Source: Thermococcus piezophilus (GTDB lineage: Archaea > Methanobacteriota_B > Thermococci > Thermococcales > Thermococcaceae). From it: a stretch of 64,000 nt of DNA. Location: contig NZ_CP015520.1 of the NCBI RefSeq assembly GCF_001647085.1, positions 1,260,219-1,324,218 on the forward strand, read 5' to 3'. A program made the position numbers and the translations under genes. A model generated the notes under the pieces. The model saw only the letters and a program-made list of their open reading frames with translations. It ran no database searches and was not told where the DNA came from. Numbering within the stretch: the first letter of the stretch is position 1; every line of letters begins with the position of its first letter. Below are positions 1 to 9,122 of the stretch, piece after piece.

Positions 1-1
1 C

Positions 2-553
2 GTGAGTGAATCCCTCTGAAGGCGCATAGACAGGCCTCACAAGAGCCTGAGCCTTGAGAAAATACTCAATGGAATGCTTGAGTTTAGGGACGGCTTCGAC
101 AGAACCCTCGTTACTGGGACCATGCTCATCAACTTCGGCTATGGAAACGAGTTTGAGAAGCTTGCCGAATTTTTGAAGGAACTTATGCCGGATAAAGCTT
201 ACATAGCCGTCCCTACGAGGCCACCGGCTGAGTCATGGGTAAGACCCGCTGATGAGGAGACAATAAACCGTGCATTCCAGGCATTCGCTGAAGTTCTCGG
301 AGATGAACACATTGAGTATCTTATCGGCTATGAAGGGAACGCTTTTGCATTCTCTGGGAACATTGAAGAGGATCTGTTGAGCATCACTGCCGTCCATCCA
401 ATGCGCGAAGAGGCAGTTATGGAACTCCTGAGGAGGGCCAACGCCGACTGGGACACTGTTGAGAATCTTTTGAGTGCGGGACTGCTAATAGGACTGGACT
501 ACAATGGAAGGAAATTCTACATGAGTTCACTGAGGAGCAGGAGAAAACCTTAA
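2..553 (+). pseudogene. Radical SAM protein (COG0731-like), C-terminal part with in-frame stop; cut by window edge
   Basis: The reading frame from base 20 encodes RRIDRPHKSLSLEKI and continues through TRPPAESWVRP to a C-terminal helical part. This resembles the second half of wyosine-type radical SAM oxidoreductases (COG0731), where a KINRPH...SLEKI stretch precedes the RPPAE segment. In the same frame a TGA lies at 17-19, directly before the conserved segment, and the CxxxCxxC cluster motif would lie outside the window. The first in-frame ATG is at 74, but starting there would remove a conserved helix. I therefore read it as a broken gene, although an independent shortened protein or a base error cannot be excluded. 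Family assignment is moderate; function is unknown. Confidence 0.5.
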
Positions 554-586
554 TTACTTCCCACAGCGAGTTTATCCGGGGGAATT

Positions 587-2032
587 ATGTGTGAGTATAC
601 ATATGAGAACAGTAGGAAGTGTAGACTAAAGGCTCTAGAAGGCTCCCAGTACTGTGCCCTCCACATACCGTACGAGGAAGGTGAGCGTTTATTTGGGGAT
701 GAAATAAGGCGCATTAAGGAGGAGACGTTTCTGAAGAGGTTAAAGTCGGGCCAGACGTATTTTGAGGGGGTCTACCTCTACGAAGTCACGATAAGCGATT
801 TCAGGGCCAAGAAGCCGATAGTCTTCAAGAACTCTCACGTTAAGACGTTGCTCTTCGATGACGTGAGCATTCCCGGGCTGACCTTCTACAACTCTTCGGC
901 TGGAAGAATTGTGGTCTTTGGGAGCGAAGTCGGAACGCTCCTCGTTCACGGCTCACGGATTTTCGGTCTCAACATTCTCCGCGTGAAATTTTCGAACTCG
1001 ATATACATTAAGGACTCCAGCGTCCGCTACTTCATGCTGAATTCGACGGAGTACATCGGAAAGGCGGAGAAAGGTGAAGAGGAATATGGTGAGAGAAAAA
1101 CAGCAACAGGAAGAATAGAACTAGCCAACCTGAGGGATGTACGGAGGATAGGTATAAACGTCAGGTATCCCCTCATGAAGCGTCTCCTCGAAGAGCACGG
1201 GATAAAGATCTCTAGTTCCGCGGAGAGAACCGTCAAAGCAACAGCCCTCGTCCTCAGGAACGTCCAGTTTGACCAGTCAGCGCGCTTTAAGAGGGAGGTC
1301 AGGCTGAGTGTGAGGCACTTCCACGGCCAGATTGTTCTCGAGAATCTCCACGTGTTCGGACACGCGGAGGTGCTCGGTGGTAGAATAAAGATTCCTGAGT
1401 TCGTCCACGTCACTGTGATGGGGAACTTCATATTCCGACGGGTTAGTTTCTACGGCGATGCAACCTGGAACGTAACCGTTCTCCCCCATCTGCCCCTTGA
1501 GCTCAACGTTGAGGGTTTTGTGGTCGTCGAGGAGTGCCGCTTCAACAACCCGAGGATGTCTGAGATATTCTACCGCATCGCCAGGACGAGCTGGGAGAGA
1601 AACGGGGACCTTGAACGCGCGGATGAATACTACTACCTTGAGATGGTCGCCAAAAGGCATGCGCGGCTAACTGCGAAGGTTAATGGTCTTAAAAAGGCCC
1701 TCCTAAAGCTGGAGGGAATATTCGAGTGGCTCTTCGCTGACCTGACGTGCAAATATGGAACGGACTGGAAGCGGCCCATACTTCTGTGGCTTGCCGCGGT
1801 GAACATTTTCTTTCCCCTTCTGTTCTTCCTGACTAAGAGCGTCCAGGGCCTCAGTGGGACGATGGGGTTCTTTGACTACGAGTACTTCAGCGTTGTCACT
1901 GCCACGACCCTCGGCTATGGTGACTACCACCCGATAGGAGTTGGTAGGGCTATTGCATCCGTTGAGGCACTATTCGGAATGTTCATGTGGGCTGTGTTCC
2001 TAACAGTCTTCGCGAGGAAGTACATGAGGTGA
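587..2032 (+). CDS. Potassium-channel-like protein with large N-terminal scaffold domain
   Basis: 481 residues. The N terminus has a small possible zinc knuckle (C2, C12, C23, H26). Residues about 55-330 form a series of short hydrophobic strands resembling pentapeptide-like or beta-helical scaffolds (inference). The C terminus has one membrane helix (about 401-420), a pore loop with the selectivity filter TLGYGD near residue 442, and a second helix (about 455-478). This is the two-helix pore layout of KcsA-type potassium channels. A GGGGG ribosome site precedes ATG 587. The next gene starts four bases after the stop, so the two may share a transcript. The cytoplasmic domain probably senses a ligand; I do not recognise it as a known regulatory module such as RCK. 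Confidence 0.72.
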   Translation: MCEYTYENSRKCRLKALEGSQYCALHIPYEEGERLFGDEIRRIKEETFLKRLKSGQTYFEGVYLYEVTISDFRAKKPIVFKNSHVKTLLFDDVSIPGLTFYNSSAGRIVVFGSEVGTLLVHGSRIFGLNILRVKFSNSIYIKDSSVRYFMLNSTEYIGKAEKGEEEYGERKTATGRIELANLRDVRRIGINVRYPLMKRLLEEHGIKISSSAERTVKATALVLRNVQFDQSARFKREVRLSVRHFHGQIVLENLHVFGHAEVLGGRIKIPEFVHVTVMGNFIFRRVSFYGDATWNVTVLPHLPLELNVEGFVVVEECRFNNPRMSEIFYRIARTSWERNGDLERADEYYYLEMVAKRHARLTAKVNGLKKALLKLEGIFEWLFADLTCKYGTDWKRPILLWLAAVNIFFPLLFFLTKSVQGLSGTMGFFDYEYFSVVTATTLGYGDYHPIGVGRAIASVEALFGMFMWAVFLTVFARKYMR

Positions 2033-2036
2033 GCCT

Positions 2037-3179
2037 ATGAGGATCGGTTTAATCATAAACCCTATAGCCGGAATGGGGGGCAGGATAGCCCTGAAGGGAA
2101 CTGATGGAGTTGTCGAAGAGGCCGTGAGGAGGGGGGCCAAGCCGATAGCTAAAGATATCGTGAGGCTTTTTCTTGGGGAGCTGTCTCATTACGAAGAGTC
2201 CCGTTCAATTGAGTTCCTCACAGGCCCGGATGGCCTCGGTGAAGAAGTGCTGGAGGAGTTCAATTTTTCCTTTGATGTTATCAGGCATAGGGACGTTTCC
2301 TACCGTGAAATTAGTGGGCTCAAGCTCCCGGATACGACCGCAGAAGACACCCAAAAGCTCGCCAGGGGGATGCTCGGGAAAGTTGAACTTATCGTCTTTG
2401 CCGGCGGCGACGGGACGGCGAGGGACGTTTACTCCACCGTTGGAAATGAAGTCCCAATCCTCGGCATCCCGACGGGGGTGAAGATGTATTCTGGAGTATT
2501 TGCAACTTCACCAGAGAACGCAGCAAAGATTATCGTGGGGCTCATCAGAGGAAATGCTCGAATCCTCGAGAGGGAAGTTATGGACCTTGACGAAGAGGCC
2601 TACAGGCATGATGAAGTAAAGCCGAGACACTACGGCAAAGCCCTCGTTCCGTGTGTCGAGACCCTTGTGCAGGGGAGCAAGGAAGCCACCCCTCTGGATG
2701 AAGGAGAGGAGCTTGAAGCAATAGCCAAGGCATTGGCCGAGGAAATCCTCGAAAGCGATGGGATCTACTTCCTCGGTGCCGGCTCGACGATAAAACGAAT
2801 CAAGGATACGATTGGCATTGATGGAACCCTCCTGGGTGTGGACGTCGTTGAAGTTAAGGACGGAAAAGCCCGGCTCCTTGTGAAGGATGCGGCTGAAAAA
2901 GACCTCCTTAAGTTCGTCGATAATAACCCCAAGATAGTTGTTACTGTCGTCGGCGGCCTCGGGTTCCTGTTCGGCAGGGGCAATCAGCAGTTCTCGGCGG
3001 AGGTGCTGAGGAGAATCCCCAAGGAGAATATAATCGTTGTGGCATTGCCCTCAAAGATACGGGACGGGATTATCAGGGTTTACACTGGTGACAGAGACGT
3101 GGACGAAAAGCTGACTGGCTACATAAAGGTGCGCGTGAGTCCGTGGATGGAGAAGATGGTGCGGGTCATAAAGAGCTGA
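2037..3179 (+). CDS. ATP-NAD kinase family protein (AcoX-like, COG3199)
   Basis: 380 residues. The N terminus reads GLIINPIAGMGGR, and AGGDGTARD near residue 125 is the GGDG motif of NAD kinase and diacylglycerol kinase folds. The length and the C-terminal extension fit the archaeal AcoX-like branch rather than the shorter housekeeping NAD kinase. It may phosphorylate NAD or a related nucleotide in the cytoplasm, but the substrate of this branch is not settled. It starts four bases after the channel gene, suggesting co-transcription. No disruption is seen. Confidence 0.75.
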   Translation: MRIGLIINPIAGMGGRIALKGTDGVVEEAVRRGAKPIAKDIVRLFLGELSHYEESRSIEFLTGPDGLGEEVLEEFNFSFDVIRHRDVSYREISGLKLPDTTAEDTQKLARGMLGKVELIVFAGGDGTARDVYSTVGNEVPILGIPTGVKMYSGVFATSPENAAKIIVGLIRGNARILEREVMDLDEEAYRHDEVKPRHYGKALVPCVETLVQGSKEATPLDEGEELEAIAKALAEEILESDGIYFLGAGSTIKRIKDTIGIDGTLLGVDVVEVKDGKARLLVKDAAEKDLLKFVDNNPKIVVTVVGGLGFLFGRGNQQFSAEVLRRIPKENIIVVALPSKIRDGIIRVYTGDRDVDEKLTGYIKVRVSPWMEKMVRVIKS

Positions 3180-3228
3180 ACCAAAGACCTTTTAAATTGT
3201 GTTACTTTTTTTGCGTTTGGTGATACGA

Positions 3229-3957
3229 ATGAAGATTCTCGTCAGCGGTAAAGGTGGCTGTGGGAAGAGCACCATAACGGCCATGCTCGGTAAATATCTG
3301 GAGGATAAGGGCTACAGGGTCCTGATAATCGACGCCGATGAATCTAACCCGGGTCTCTACAGGATGCTTGGATTGCCAAAGGTTAAGACTCTAGCTGAGC
3401 ATCTAGGTGGCAGACGGGGAGCAAAGATTCTCATGGCGGCAGAGGGTAAGGGAGAGCTCGACGAGGAGCTCTTCAACTGGACCCTTGATGATATTCCAGG
3501 GAAAATACTCGCAAGGAAGGGCAACCTCGCCGTTCTGACCATAGGTAAGATAGAGGAAGCAGAAGAGGGCTGTGCCTGTCCCTACGGCTTCCTTGCCAGA
3601 AAGCTCCTTGAGGGCATAAATCTGGATGATAACGGGGTACTCATCATTGATACTGAGGCTGGAATAGAGCACTTTGGAAGGGGTATTGACCGGTACGTTG
3701 ACGTCATCATAGACGTTGCCGAGCCTTCGGCCGAGTCTCTCGAACTGTCAAAGAAGATTGAGGGTCTGGCCGGGAGCCTCGGTCTCAAGCACGTCCTGGT
3801 TCTCAACAAGGCCCTGCCTGGCATAGAGGACAAGCTCCCCGTTAAGCCCGATGTCGTTATACCCTATGACCAGCGCTTTATCATAGAAAGTCTTGAAGGC
3901 AGGGAGATCAGACCTGTTTCGCAGGTGGAGGAGCTGTGGATGAAAATAAGCGGATGA
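3229..3957 (+). CDS. CooC-like MinD-family ATPase (metal-centre maturation)
   Basis: From ATG 3229 the protein begins MKILVSGKGGCGKST, a deviant Walker A (KGGxGKST) of the MinD/CooC group, with DADESNP as the switch region and a CACP (CxC) motif near residue 115. In CooC proteins a CxC pair binds nickel or zinc at the dimer interface and the ATPase helps load nickel into CO dehydrogenase. No CO dehydrogenase gene is visible here. The neighbours downstream are SufS and hyp genes on the other strand, so a role in metal-cluster maturation is plausible but inferred. GGTGA at 3219-3223 supports this start over the upstream GTG at 3199, and TTTTAAAT just before 3199 is a likely TATA box. Confidence 0.72.
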   Translation: MKILVSGKGGCGKSTITAMLGKYLEDKGYRVLIIDADESNPGLYRMLGLPKVKTLAEHLGGRRGAKILMAAEGKGELDEELFNWTLDDIPGKILARKGNLAVLTIGKIEEAEEGCACPYGFLARKLLEGINLDDNGVLIIDTEAGIEHFGRGIDRYVDVIIDVAEPSAESLELSKKIEGLAGSLGLKHVLVLNKALPGIEDKLPVKPDVVIPYDQRFIIESLEGREIRPVSQVEELWMKISG

Positions 3958-4019
3958 AGTTATTTTTCTCTTTTAAGCCGCTTTGGCATGCATTTGCAGG
4001 GAAATAGAAAAGGGTCGGG

Positions 4020-5219
4020 TCACTCCCTGAGATTCCTCACGAGCTCTTCCATAACGCTCAGGAAGGTCTCGACCTCTTCAATGCTGTTGTAGACGTGGAA
4101 CGATGCCCTCACCGTCCCGTTTATTCTCAGTTTCTTCATCACTGGCAGCGCACAGTGGTGGCCCGAGCGAACCATGATGTCGTGGTCGTCGAGTATGGCC
4201 GCGACGTCGTGTGGATGAAGCGGCGGCACGTTGAAGCTGACAACACCTGCGTGCTTTTTCAAATTGTGCGGCCCGTACCATGGAATCTCGAGCTCGTAGA
4301 GGCCTTCGGTGGTCCTCTTAACGAGCTTGTACTCCTGCTTTTCGATTTTGTCTAGTCTAATCCTCTCGATGTAGCGGATTCCGGCAGCCAAACCGATCGC
4401 ACCACCGATGTTTGGCGTTCCGGCCTCGAAGCGCTCTGGTGGCTCGGTGAGCTTGTATCCGTCGAGCGATACGTCCTCTATCGTTCCGCCTCCAATGAAA
4501 GGCGGCTCGAAGGTCTCAAAGAACTCCTCCCTGATGTAGAGTGCGCCTATTCCAGTTGGTCCCATCGGGCCTTTGTGGCCGGAGAAGGCCAGGAAATCGG
4601 CGTGGAGCTTCTTAACGTTAACTTCCATGTGGCCGGCGCTCTGGGCGGCGTCGACTACGAATATCGCGCCTTCATCCTTGGCCATCTTCCCGAGCTCCTC
4701 GACCTCGTGGATAACACCGAGAGCGTTGGAGACGTGCTGAACTGCCACGAGCCTTGCTCCCTTGATTTTCTTCTCCGCGTCGCTCAAATCGAGGTTGCCC
4801 TCGTCGTCGCCCTCTATGAACTCCAGTTTGAGGCCGAGTTTTTTGGCTAGACGCTGCCAGGGCAGTAAATCGGAGTGGTGCTCGTAGGGTGTGGTCACGA
4901 TTCTGTCTCCCTTCTTGAAGAGATGCTCAAGGCCAAGCGCAACCAGGTTCAGGCTCTCGCTCGTGTTCTTTGTAAAGACTATCTCTTCGAACTTTGCCCC
5001 GATGAAATCTGCCACGATCTTTCTGGACTCCTCGTACTTGTGGGTCGCCATCTGGGAGAGCCTGTGAACTCCCCTGTGGACGTTTGCTTTGTACTTGAGG
5101 TAGTACTCATCCATCGCCTCTATTACGGGCTTCGGCGTGAGTGAAGTCGCCGTGTTGTCGAAGTAGATAACCTCGCTCGTCAGGGGTATGTCCTTTCTAA
5201 CATCGTCGGGAATCCTCAC
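4020..5219 (-). CDS. sufS: Cysteine desulfurase, SufS-type
   Basis: 399 residues, class V aminotransferase fold. Visible markers are the PLP lysine in FSGHKGPMGPTG, the cofactor region VVDAAQSAGH, and the active-site cysteine in SGHHCALPV. The enzyme takes sulfur from cysteine as a persulfide for Fe-S clusters and thiolated cofactors, using PLP, in the cytoplasm. This matters locally because hydrogenase and formate dehydrogenase subunits in the window carry many Fe-S clusters. The start overlaps the stop of the 97-residue gene upstream by four bases (ATGA type), so the two are translationally coupled. Length is normal for the family. Confidence 0.9.
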   Translation of the reverse strand: MRIPDDVRKDIPLTSEVIYFDNTATSLTPKPVIEAMDEYYLKYKANVHRGVHRLSQMATHKYEESRKIVADFIGAKFEEIVFTKNTSESLNLVALGLEHLFKKGDRIVTTPYEHHSDLLPWQRLAKKLGLKLEFIEGDDEGNLDLSDAEKKIKGARLVAVQHVSNALGVIHEVEELGKMAKDEGAIFVVDAAQSAGHMEVNVKKLHADFLAFSGHKGPMGPTGIGALYIREEFFETFEPPFIGGGTIEDVSLDGYKLTEPPERFEAGTPNIGGAIGLAAGIRYIERIRLDKIEKQEYKLVKRTTEGLYELEIPWYGPHNLKKHAGVVSFNVPPLHPHDVAAILDDHDIMVRSGHHCALPVMKKLRINGTVRASFHVYNSIEEVETFLSVMEELVRNLRE

Positions 5220-5509
5220 GATACCACCTCCAGAACTCCAGCACAGTCGTATATGATTCTAGCAATCTCCTCGCTTTTCTTCGAGTCTTCGAGAAGCTTG
5301 ACGATTATTTTGCCGCTGGGATAAACGCTGACCTCATAGCCGTCCATCTCCAAGATCAGCATCATCCCGGGGAAGAGCCTCTTGATAGTATAGCCTCTTT
5401 CCTTTAGACATTGGGCGGTCTTGGTAATGTCCACTTCAATCTTTTTATCCCAGGAATAGCCGCTTATTACAGTCCCCTTCATAGTAACACAGGGTTTCAC
5501 TATTATCAT
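5216..5509 (-). CDS. Small conserved protein upstream of SufS, TBP-like fold possible
   Basis: 97 residues, no membrane segment. The middle, with YEVSVYPSGKIIVKL followed by a helix, is reminiscent of one repeat of a TATA-binding-protein-like fold (a vYpSGKiivkl strand pair then a helix), but this is pattern impression only. Four bases of overlap with sufS indicate an operon, with a TATA-like element (CTATAAATC on the minus strand) at about 5541-5551. Three cysteines (residues 7, 34 and 89) could bear on sulfur handling. Function unknown; an accessory role with the desulfurase is the best contextual guess. Confidence 0.6.
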   Translation of the reverse strand: MIIVKPCVTMKGTVISGYSWDKKIEVDITKTAQCLKERGYTIKRLFPGMMLILEMDGYEVSVYPSGKIIVKLLEDSKKSEEIARIIYDCAGVLEVVS

Positions 5510-5588
5510 GCTCTCACCAATTGAAATCTCGAAGAAGGACGATTTATAGCTTTCCTAAACTCAAGGTTAAGGACAAAAATGGGAAAAA

Positions 5589-6599
5589 TCAGCAGACCCT
5601 CGGAACCGGGTCTCCAGCTGGCGGTTCCAAAAACCTCTTTCCGCCTATGCCCGTCTCAACTAAGACCTTTCCGCGGTAGTCTTCAATAACCTCGCCGATT
5701 ATGGCAGCGTTCCTTCCTTTCTCCGTTTTCCTCATCGCTTCAAGAGCATCCTCAGCGTGCTCTTTTGGAACTATCATCACGACCTTGCCCTCATTAGCCA
5801 CATCGAAGGGGCTTATTCCGAGCATCTCACTGGCTGCCCTTACCTCCGGCTTTATAGGCACGTCTGCCTCGCGGATGAGTATGCCCACGTTGGCCTTTCT
5901 GGCCATCTCATTGAGGGCGTTGCTTAAACCACCCCTCGTCGGGTCCTTCATGGCGTGGATGTTCTCCCAGCCTATTGCGTCTGCCACAGATTTAACCACT
6001 TCCCAAACAGGTGCCACGTCACTCTTCAGCTCGGTCTCAAAGGCAATTCCCTCGCGGTGGCCCATCAGGGCTATCCCGTGGTCTCCTATCGTCCCGCTAA
6101 CTAAAACAACGTCCCCCACTTTGGCCCCAGCGTCGCTTATCGGCCTCTCAGCTATTCCTATGCCTGCGGTGATGACGAAGATGCCTATGTCGTCTTCCAC
6201 AACTTTGGTGTCGCCAGTAACTATTGGAACGGGCACTTCCTTTGCCGTCTCGTCCATCGAACGGAGGATTTTAATGAAGTCCTCACCGTCGAAGCCTTCC
6301 CCGATTATCATTGAGTTTGCCAAGGCTATGGGCTGGGCCCCCATAACGGCTAAATCGTTGACCGTTCCGCTGATTGCCAGGCGTCCTATATCGCCGCCAG
6401 GGAAGAATATGGGCCTAACAGTGTGGCCGTCGATAGTGAAGACGACGTGCTTATCCCCGAAGGGTATCGTTGCACCGTCGTCTAAAGCGTCCAGTCCTAT
6501 TCCTCCCGCACTATTGAGGCTCAGGTTCTTCAGTATCACATCCCTCAGGAGCTCTTCCATTATTTCTCCACCGGCACCGTGCTCGAGCTTGATTTTCAT
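5589..6599 (-). CDS. hypE: Hydrogenase maturation factor HypE
   Basis: 336 residues ending PRVC. The C-terminal cysteine is the site carbamoylated by HypF and dehydrated to thiocyanate, which supplies the cyanide ligands of the [NiFe] active-site iron. The N terminus (LEHGAGGEIMEELL) and the ATP-binding PurM/ThiL-like core (GLDALDDGATIP, TGDTKVV) are intact. It acts in the cytoplasm with HypF and the HypC-HypD complex encoded just upstream on the same strand. The gene has its own 160-base upstream region. Confidence 0.95.
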   Translation of the reverse strand: MKIKLEHGAGGEIMEELLRDVILKNLSLNSAGGIGLDALDDGATIPFGDKHVVFTIDGHTVRPIFFPGGDIGRLAISGTVNDLAVMGAQPIALANSMIIGEGFDGEDFIKILRSMDETAKEVPVPIVTGDTKVVEDDIGIFVITAGIGIAERPISDAGAKVGDVVLVSGTIGDHGIALMGHREGIAFETELKSDVAPVWEVVKSVADAIGWENIHAMKDPTRGGLSNALNEMARKANVGILIREADVPIKPEVRAASEMLGISPFDVANEGKVVMIVPKEHAEDALEAMRKTEKGRNAAIIGEVIEDYRGKVLVETGIGGKRFLEPPAGDPVPRVC

Positions 6600-6760
6600 T
6601 TTTTATCCCTCCAACAGGCTTTTAGTTCAAAACTAACGAGCTATGGGGAATTCTCTCCTAACAGCGGCGAGGATTTTATTCTCCTCTGTGGATTTCACGA
6701 CTCGATTCCTTTTCATCCTCTCACCTTTGCAACCTATCGCCCTTTCGGCATTTAACCTTT

Positions 6761-9073
6761 TCACAGCATGAGGTCCTCCCCACTCAGGTATCCCTCAAGG
6801 TACAATCCCCCGAGGAAGGCTTGGCCAACGTTTATTCCGTTGTCTCCCCTTGGAACTTCGTAGGTTGAGTAGAACTTCAGACCGTTGGCCTCAACGATCT
6901 TCCTTACTGTCTTTACGATGAGTTCGTTGAATGCAACGCCACCGCTGATTCCAACGTTCTTGACCCCGAACTCTTTAGCTTTTTCCACAGCTATCTCGCC
7001 GAAAGACCTCGCGAGGGCGAGGTGAACCGAATAGGCGACATCAGCGGGTGCGGCGTTCACTTCTAGGGCCTGCCTGAACATCTCCTCGACCTTTATCAGT
7101 TCACCCTCCGCCGGAACAGTAAAGCCGAGGTCGTTCTTGCCGCGCATGGCGAAGCTCTCAAGCTTCATAGCCGGTTCACCCTCGTAGTGCCTCCTGTAGG
7201 CCACGTTAAGCAGGACGGAGAAGGCATCGAGCACCCTTCCGGTTGAGGAGGCGTAGGTAGTGTTCACTTCCTTTGCCAGCTGGGTGAGGATGACGTTGAA
7301 CTCGACCCTTCTGTAGGGGAGGCTCTCTACCGCCTTCGGGCAGCACTTCTCGATAATTTCCTCAAGCTCATCTATGCCGTAAACATTACTGAGGATTCCC
7401 ATTAACGCCCTGAGTGGGTAGTAACTGGCTAGATCCCCACCGGGAAGTGGATAGTAGTCAATGTGGGCCAAGCGCTCGACATCCTCGTAGCTGAGATATA
7501 TCACCTCACCACCCCAGGTGTGGCCGTCAGTTCCGTAGCCGACGCCGTCGACCGCTATGCCCACTATCTCGTCGAGGTTGTGCTCGGCCATCACTGAGGC
7601 TATATGCGCGTAGTGGTGCTGAACCTGCAGGAACTCGACGCCAAGCTCGTTGGCCATCTCCATCGCGAGCTTAGTGGTGTTGTATGAGGGGTGAAGGTCC
7701 GCCACGATCAAATCCAGCTTTTTGATGCGGAGTATCTTCTTGAAGTGCTCTATGGCTTGCCGCATGAACTCCAAGACTTCAACCTTTGAGGTGTTGCCTA
7801 TGTACTGGCTTGGGTAGATTTTTCCGTTCTTGGAAAAGCCGAAGGCGTTCATGAGCTCTGCTCCCATGGCTAATCCTCTGTACCCGAAGGGTATCCCTAT
7901 CGAGAGCGGAACAAAGCCGCGGGAGCGCCTGATAATGGCTCTCTTGCCGTCCACAAAGCGGACTACGCTGTCGTCGGCTCTGTTAAGTATCTTCCTGTTG
8001 TGGAGCAGGAGGTAATCGGCCATCGCTTTCAGTTCCTCGAAGGCCTTTTCATTGTCCTTGACCATTGGCATTCCGGGGTAGTTGGCGGAGGTCATGACAT
8101 AAACGGGGGTTTTTGAGTAGTGGAAGAGTATATAATGCGTCCCCGCGTAGGGGAGCATGACTCCGATGGTGTGGAGCCCAGGTGCGAGTATCTCCGGGAG
8201 TGGGAAGGGTTCCTTCTTGCGGAGCGTCACGATGGGCTTGCGGTAGCTCGTGAGTTCCTCCAGCTCTTCTGGACCGATAAAGGCGAACTCCTTTATCGTC
8301 TCGATGTCCTTTGCCATTATCGCGAAAGGCTTCTGGGGGCGGAGGGTCCTTTTCCTGAGCTCCTCTACGACGTCTTCTCTAGTGGCGTCGCAGGCGAGGT
8401 GAATTCCGCCGATTCCCTTGATAGCCACGATGTAACCCTTGTCTATCAGCTCGGCGGCTTTCTTCAGGGGGTCGCCGATTATCTCTTCGCCGTCGTTTGT
8501 ATAGAGCCTGTAACTTGGCCCGCAGACGGGGCAGCATACCGGTTCGGCGTGATAGCGCCGGTTGAGGGGGTCTTTGTACTCACTCTCGCAGAAGTCACAC
8601 ATCGGGAATTCCTTCATGGTTGTGTTCTCGCGGTCGTAGGGCAGATCCTCAATTATCGTGAACCTCGGCCCGCAGTTAGTGCAGACGATGAAGGGATACA
8701 TGTAGCGCTTGTTTGTGGGGTCAAAGAGCTCTCTGACGCAGTCGTCGCAGATGCTCACATCGGGGGGAATTATTGAGTCTCCTTCAGAGCCTCCAGGGGA
8801 GCTCTTTTCAATATAGAATCGGTCAAAACCTTGAACTGGAACCTCTCTTTTCTTGATCCTTTCAATTCTGGCGAGAGGGGGGAGTTTCTCCCTTAAATCG
8901 CGCAGAAAAGAGTTGATATTCTTTTCGTGGCCTTCAACTACTATTTCCACTCCTGCATCTCCGAGGTTCTTGACATAGCCCTTCAAATCATGCTCGTGAG
9001 CGATCCTGTAGACGAATGGCCTGAAACCAACGGCCTGAACGATACCCTGAACGTGAATCCGGTAAGCTTTCAT
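6761..9073 (-). CDS. hypF: Carbamoyltransferase HypF
   Basis: Large multidomain protein of 770 residues. In order: acylphosphatase-like domain with VQGIVQAVGFRPFVYR near the start; two zinc-finger blocks with CxxC pairs (CDDC, CTNC, CDFC, CPVC); a YrdC-like domain; and a Kae1-like carbamoyltransferase domain (AVDGVGYGTDG, GISGGVAFN). HypF uses carbamoyl phosphate and ATP to carbamoylate HypE. I chose ATG 9073 because GGTGAG lies five bases upstream; the GTG at 9082 overlaps that site. A TATA element (CGTATAAAGG on the minus strand) is at 9106-9115 with a SurR-type motif just upstream. Confidence 0.95.
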   Translation of the reverse strand: MKAYRIHVQGIVQAVGFRPFVYRIAHEHDLKGYVKNLGDAGVEIVVEGHEKNINSFLRDLREKLPPLARIERIKKREVPVQGFDRFYIEKSSPGGSEGDSIIPPDVSICDDCVRELFDPTNKRYMYPFIVCTNCGPRFTIIEDLPYDRENTTMKEFPMCDFCESEYKDPLNRRYHAEPVCCPVCGPSYRLYTNDGEEIIGDPLKKAAELIDKGYIVAIKGIGGIHLACDATREDVVEELRKRTLRPQKPFAIMAKDIETIKEFAFIGPEELEELTSYRKPIVTLRKKEPFPLPEILAPGLHTIGVMLPYAGTHYILFHYSKTPVYVMTSANYPGMPMVKDNEKAFEELKAMADYLLLHNRKILNRADDSVVRFVDGKRAIIRRSRGFVPLSIGIPFGYRGLAMGAELMNAFGFSKNGKIYPSQYIGNTSKVEVLEFMRQAIEHFKKILRIKKLDLIVADLHPSYNTTKLAMEMANELGVEFLQVQHHYAHIASVMAEHNLDEIVGIAVDGVGYGTDGHTWGGEVIYLSYEDVERLAHIDYYPLPGGDLASYYPLRALMGILSNVYGIDELEEIIEKCCPKAVESLPYRRVEFNVILTQLAKEVNTTYASSTGRVLDAFSVLLNVAYRRHYEGEPAMKLESFAMRGKNDLGFTVPAEGELIKVEEMFRQALEVNAAPADVAYSVHLALARSFGEIAVEKAKEFGVKNVGISGGVAFNELIVKTVRKIVEANGLKFYSTYEVPRGDNGINVGQAFLGGLYLEGYLSGEDLML

Positions 9074-9122
9074 TCCTCTCACCGGTTTCTCTTTAATGTT
9101 TACGGCCTTTATACGTTTCTAA

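Noticed and set aside
6625-6633. GTTCAAAAC upstream of hypE as a SurR site
   Set aside because: Only the GTTn3AAC half is present and the third GTT is missing on both strands; such a half-site is expected often by chance.
8120-8776. 218-residue open frame antisense to hypF
   Set aside because: Shadow frame; hypF on the other strand is complete and conserved throughout.
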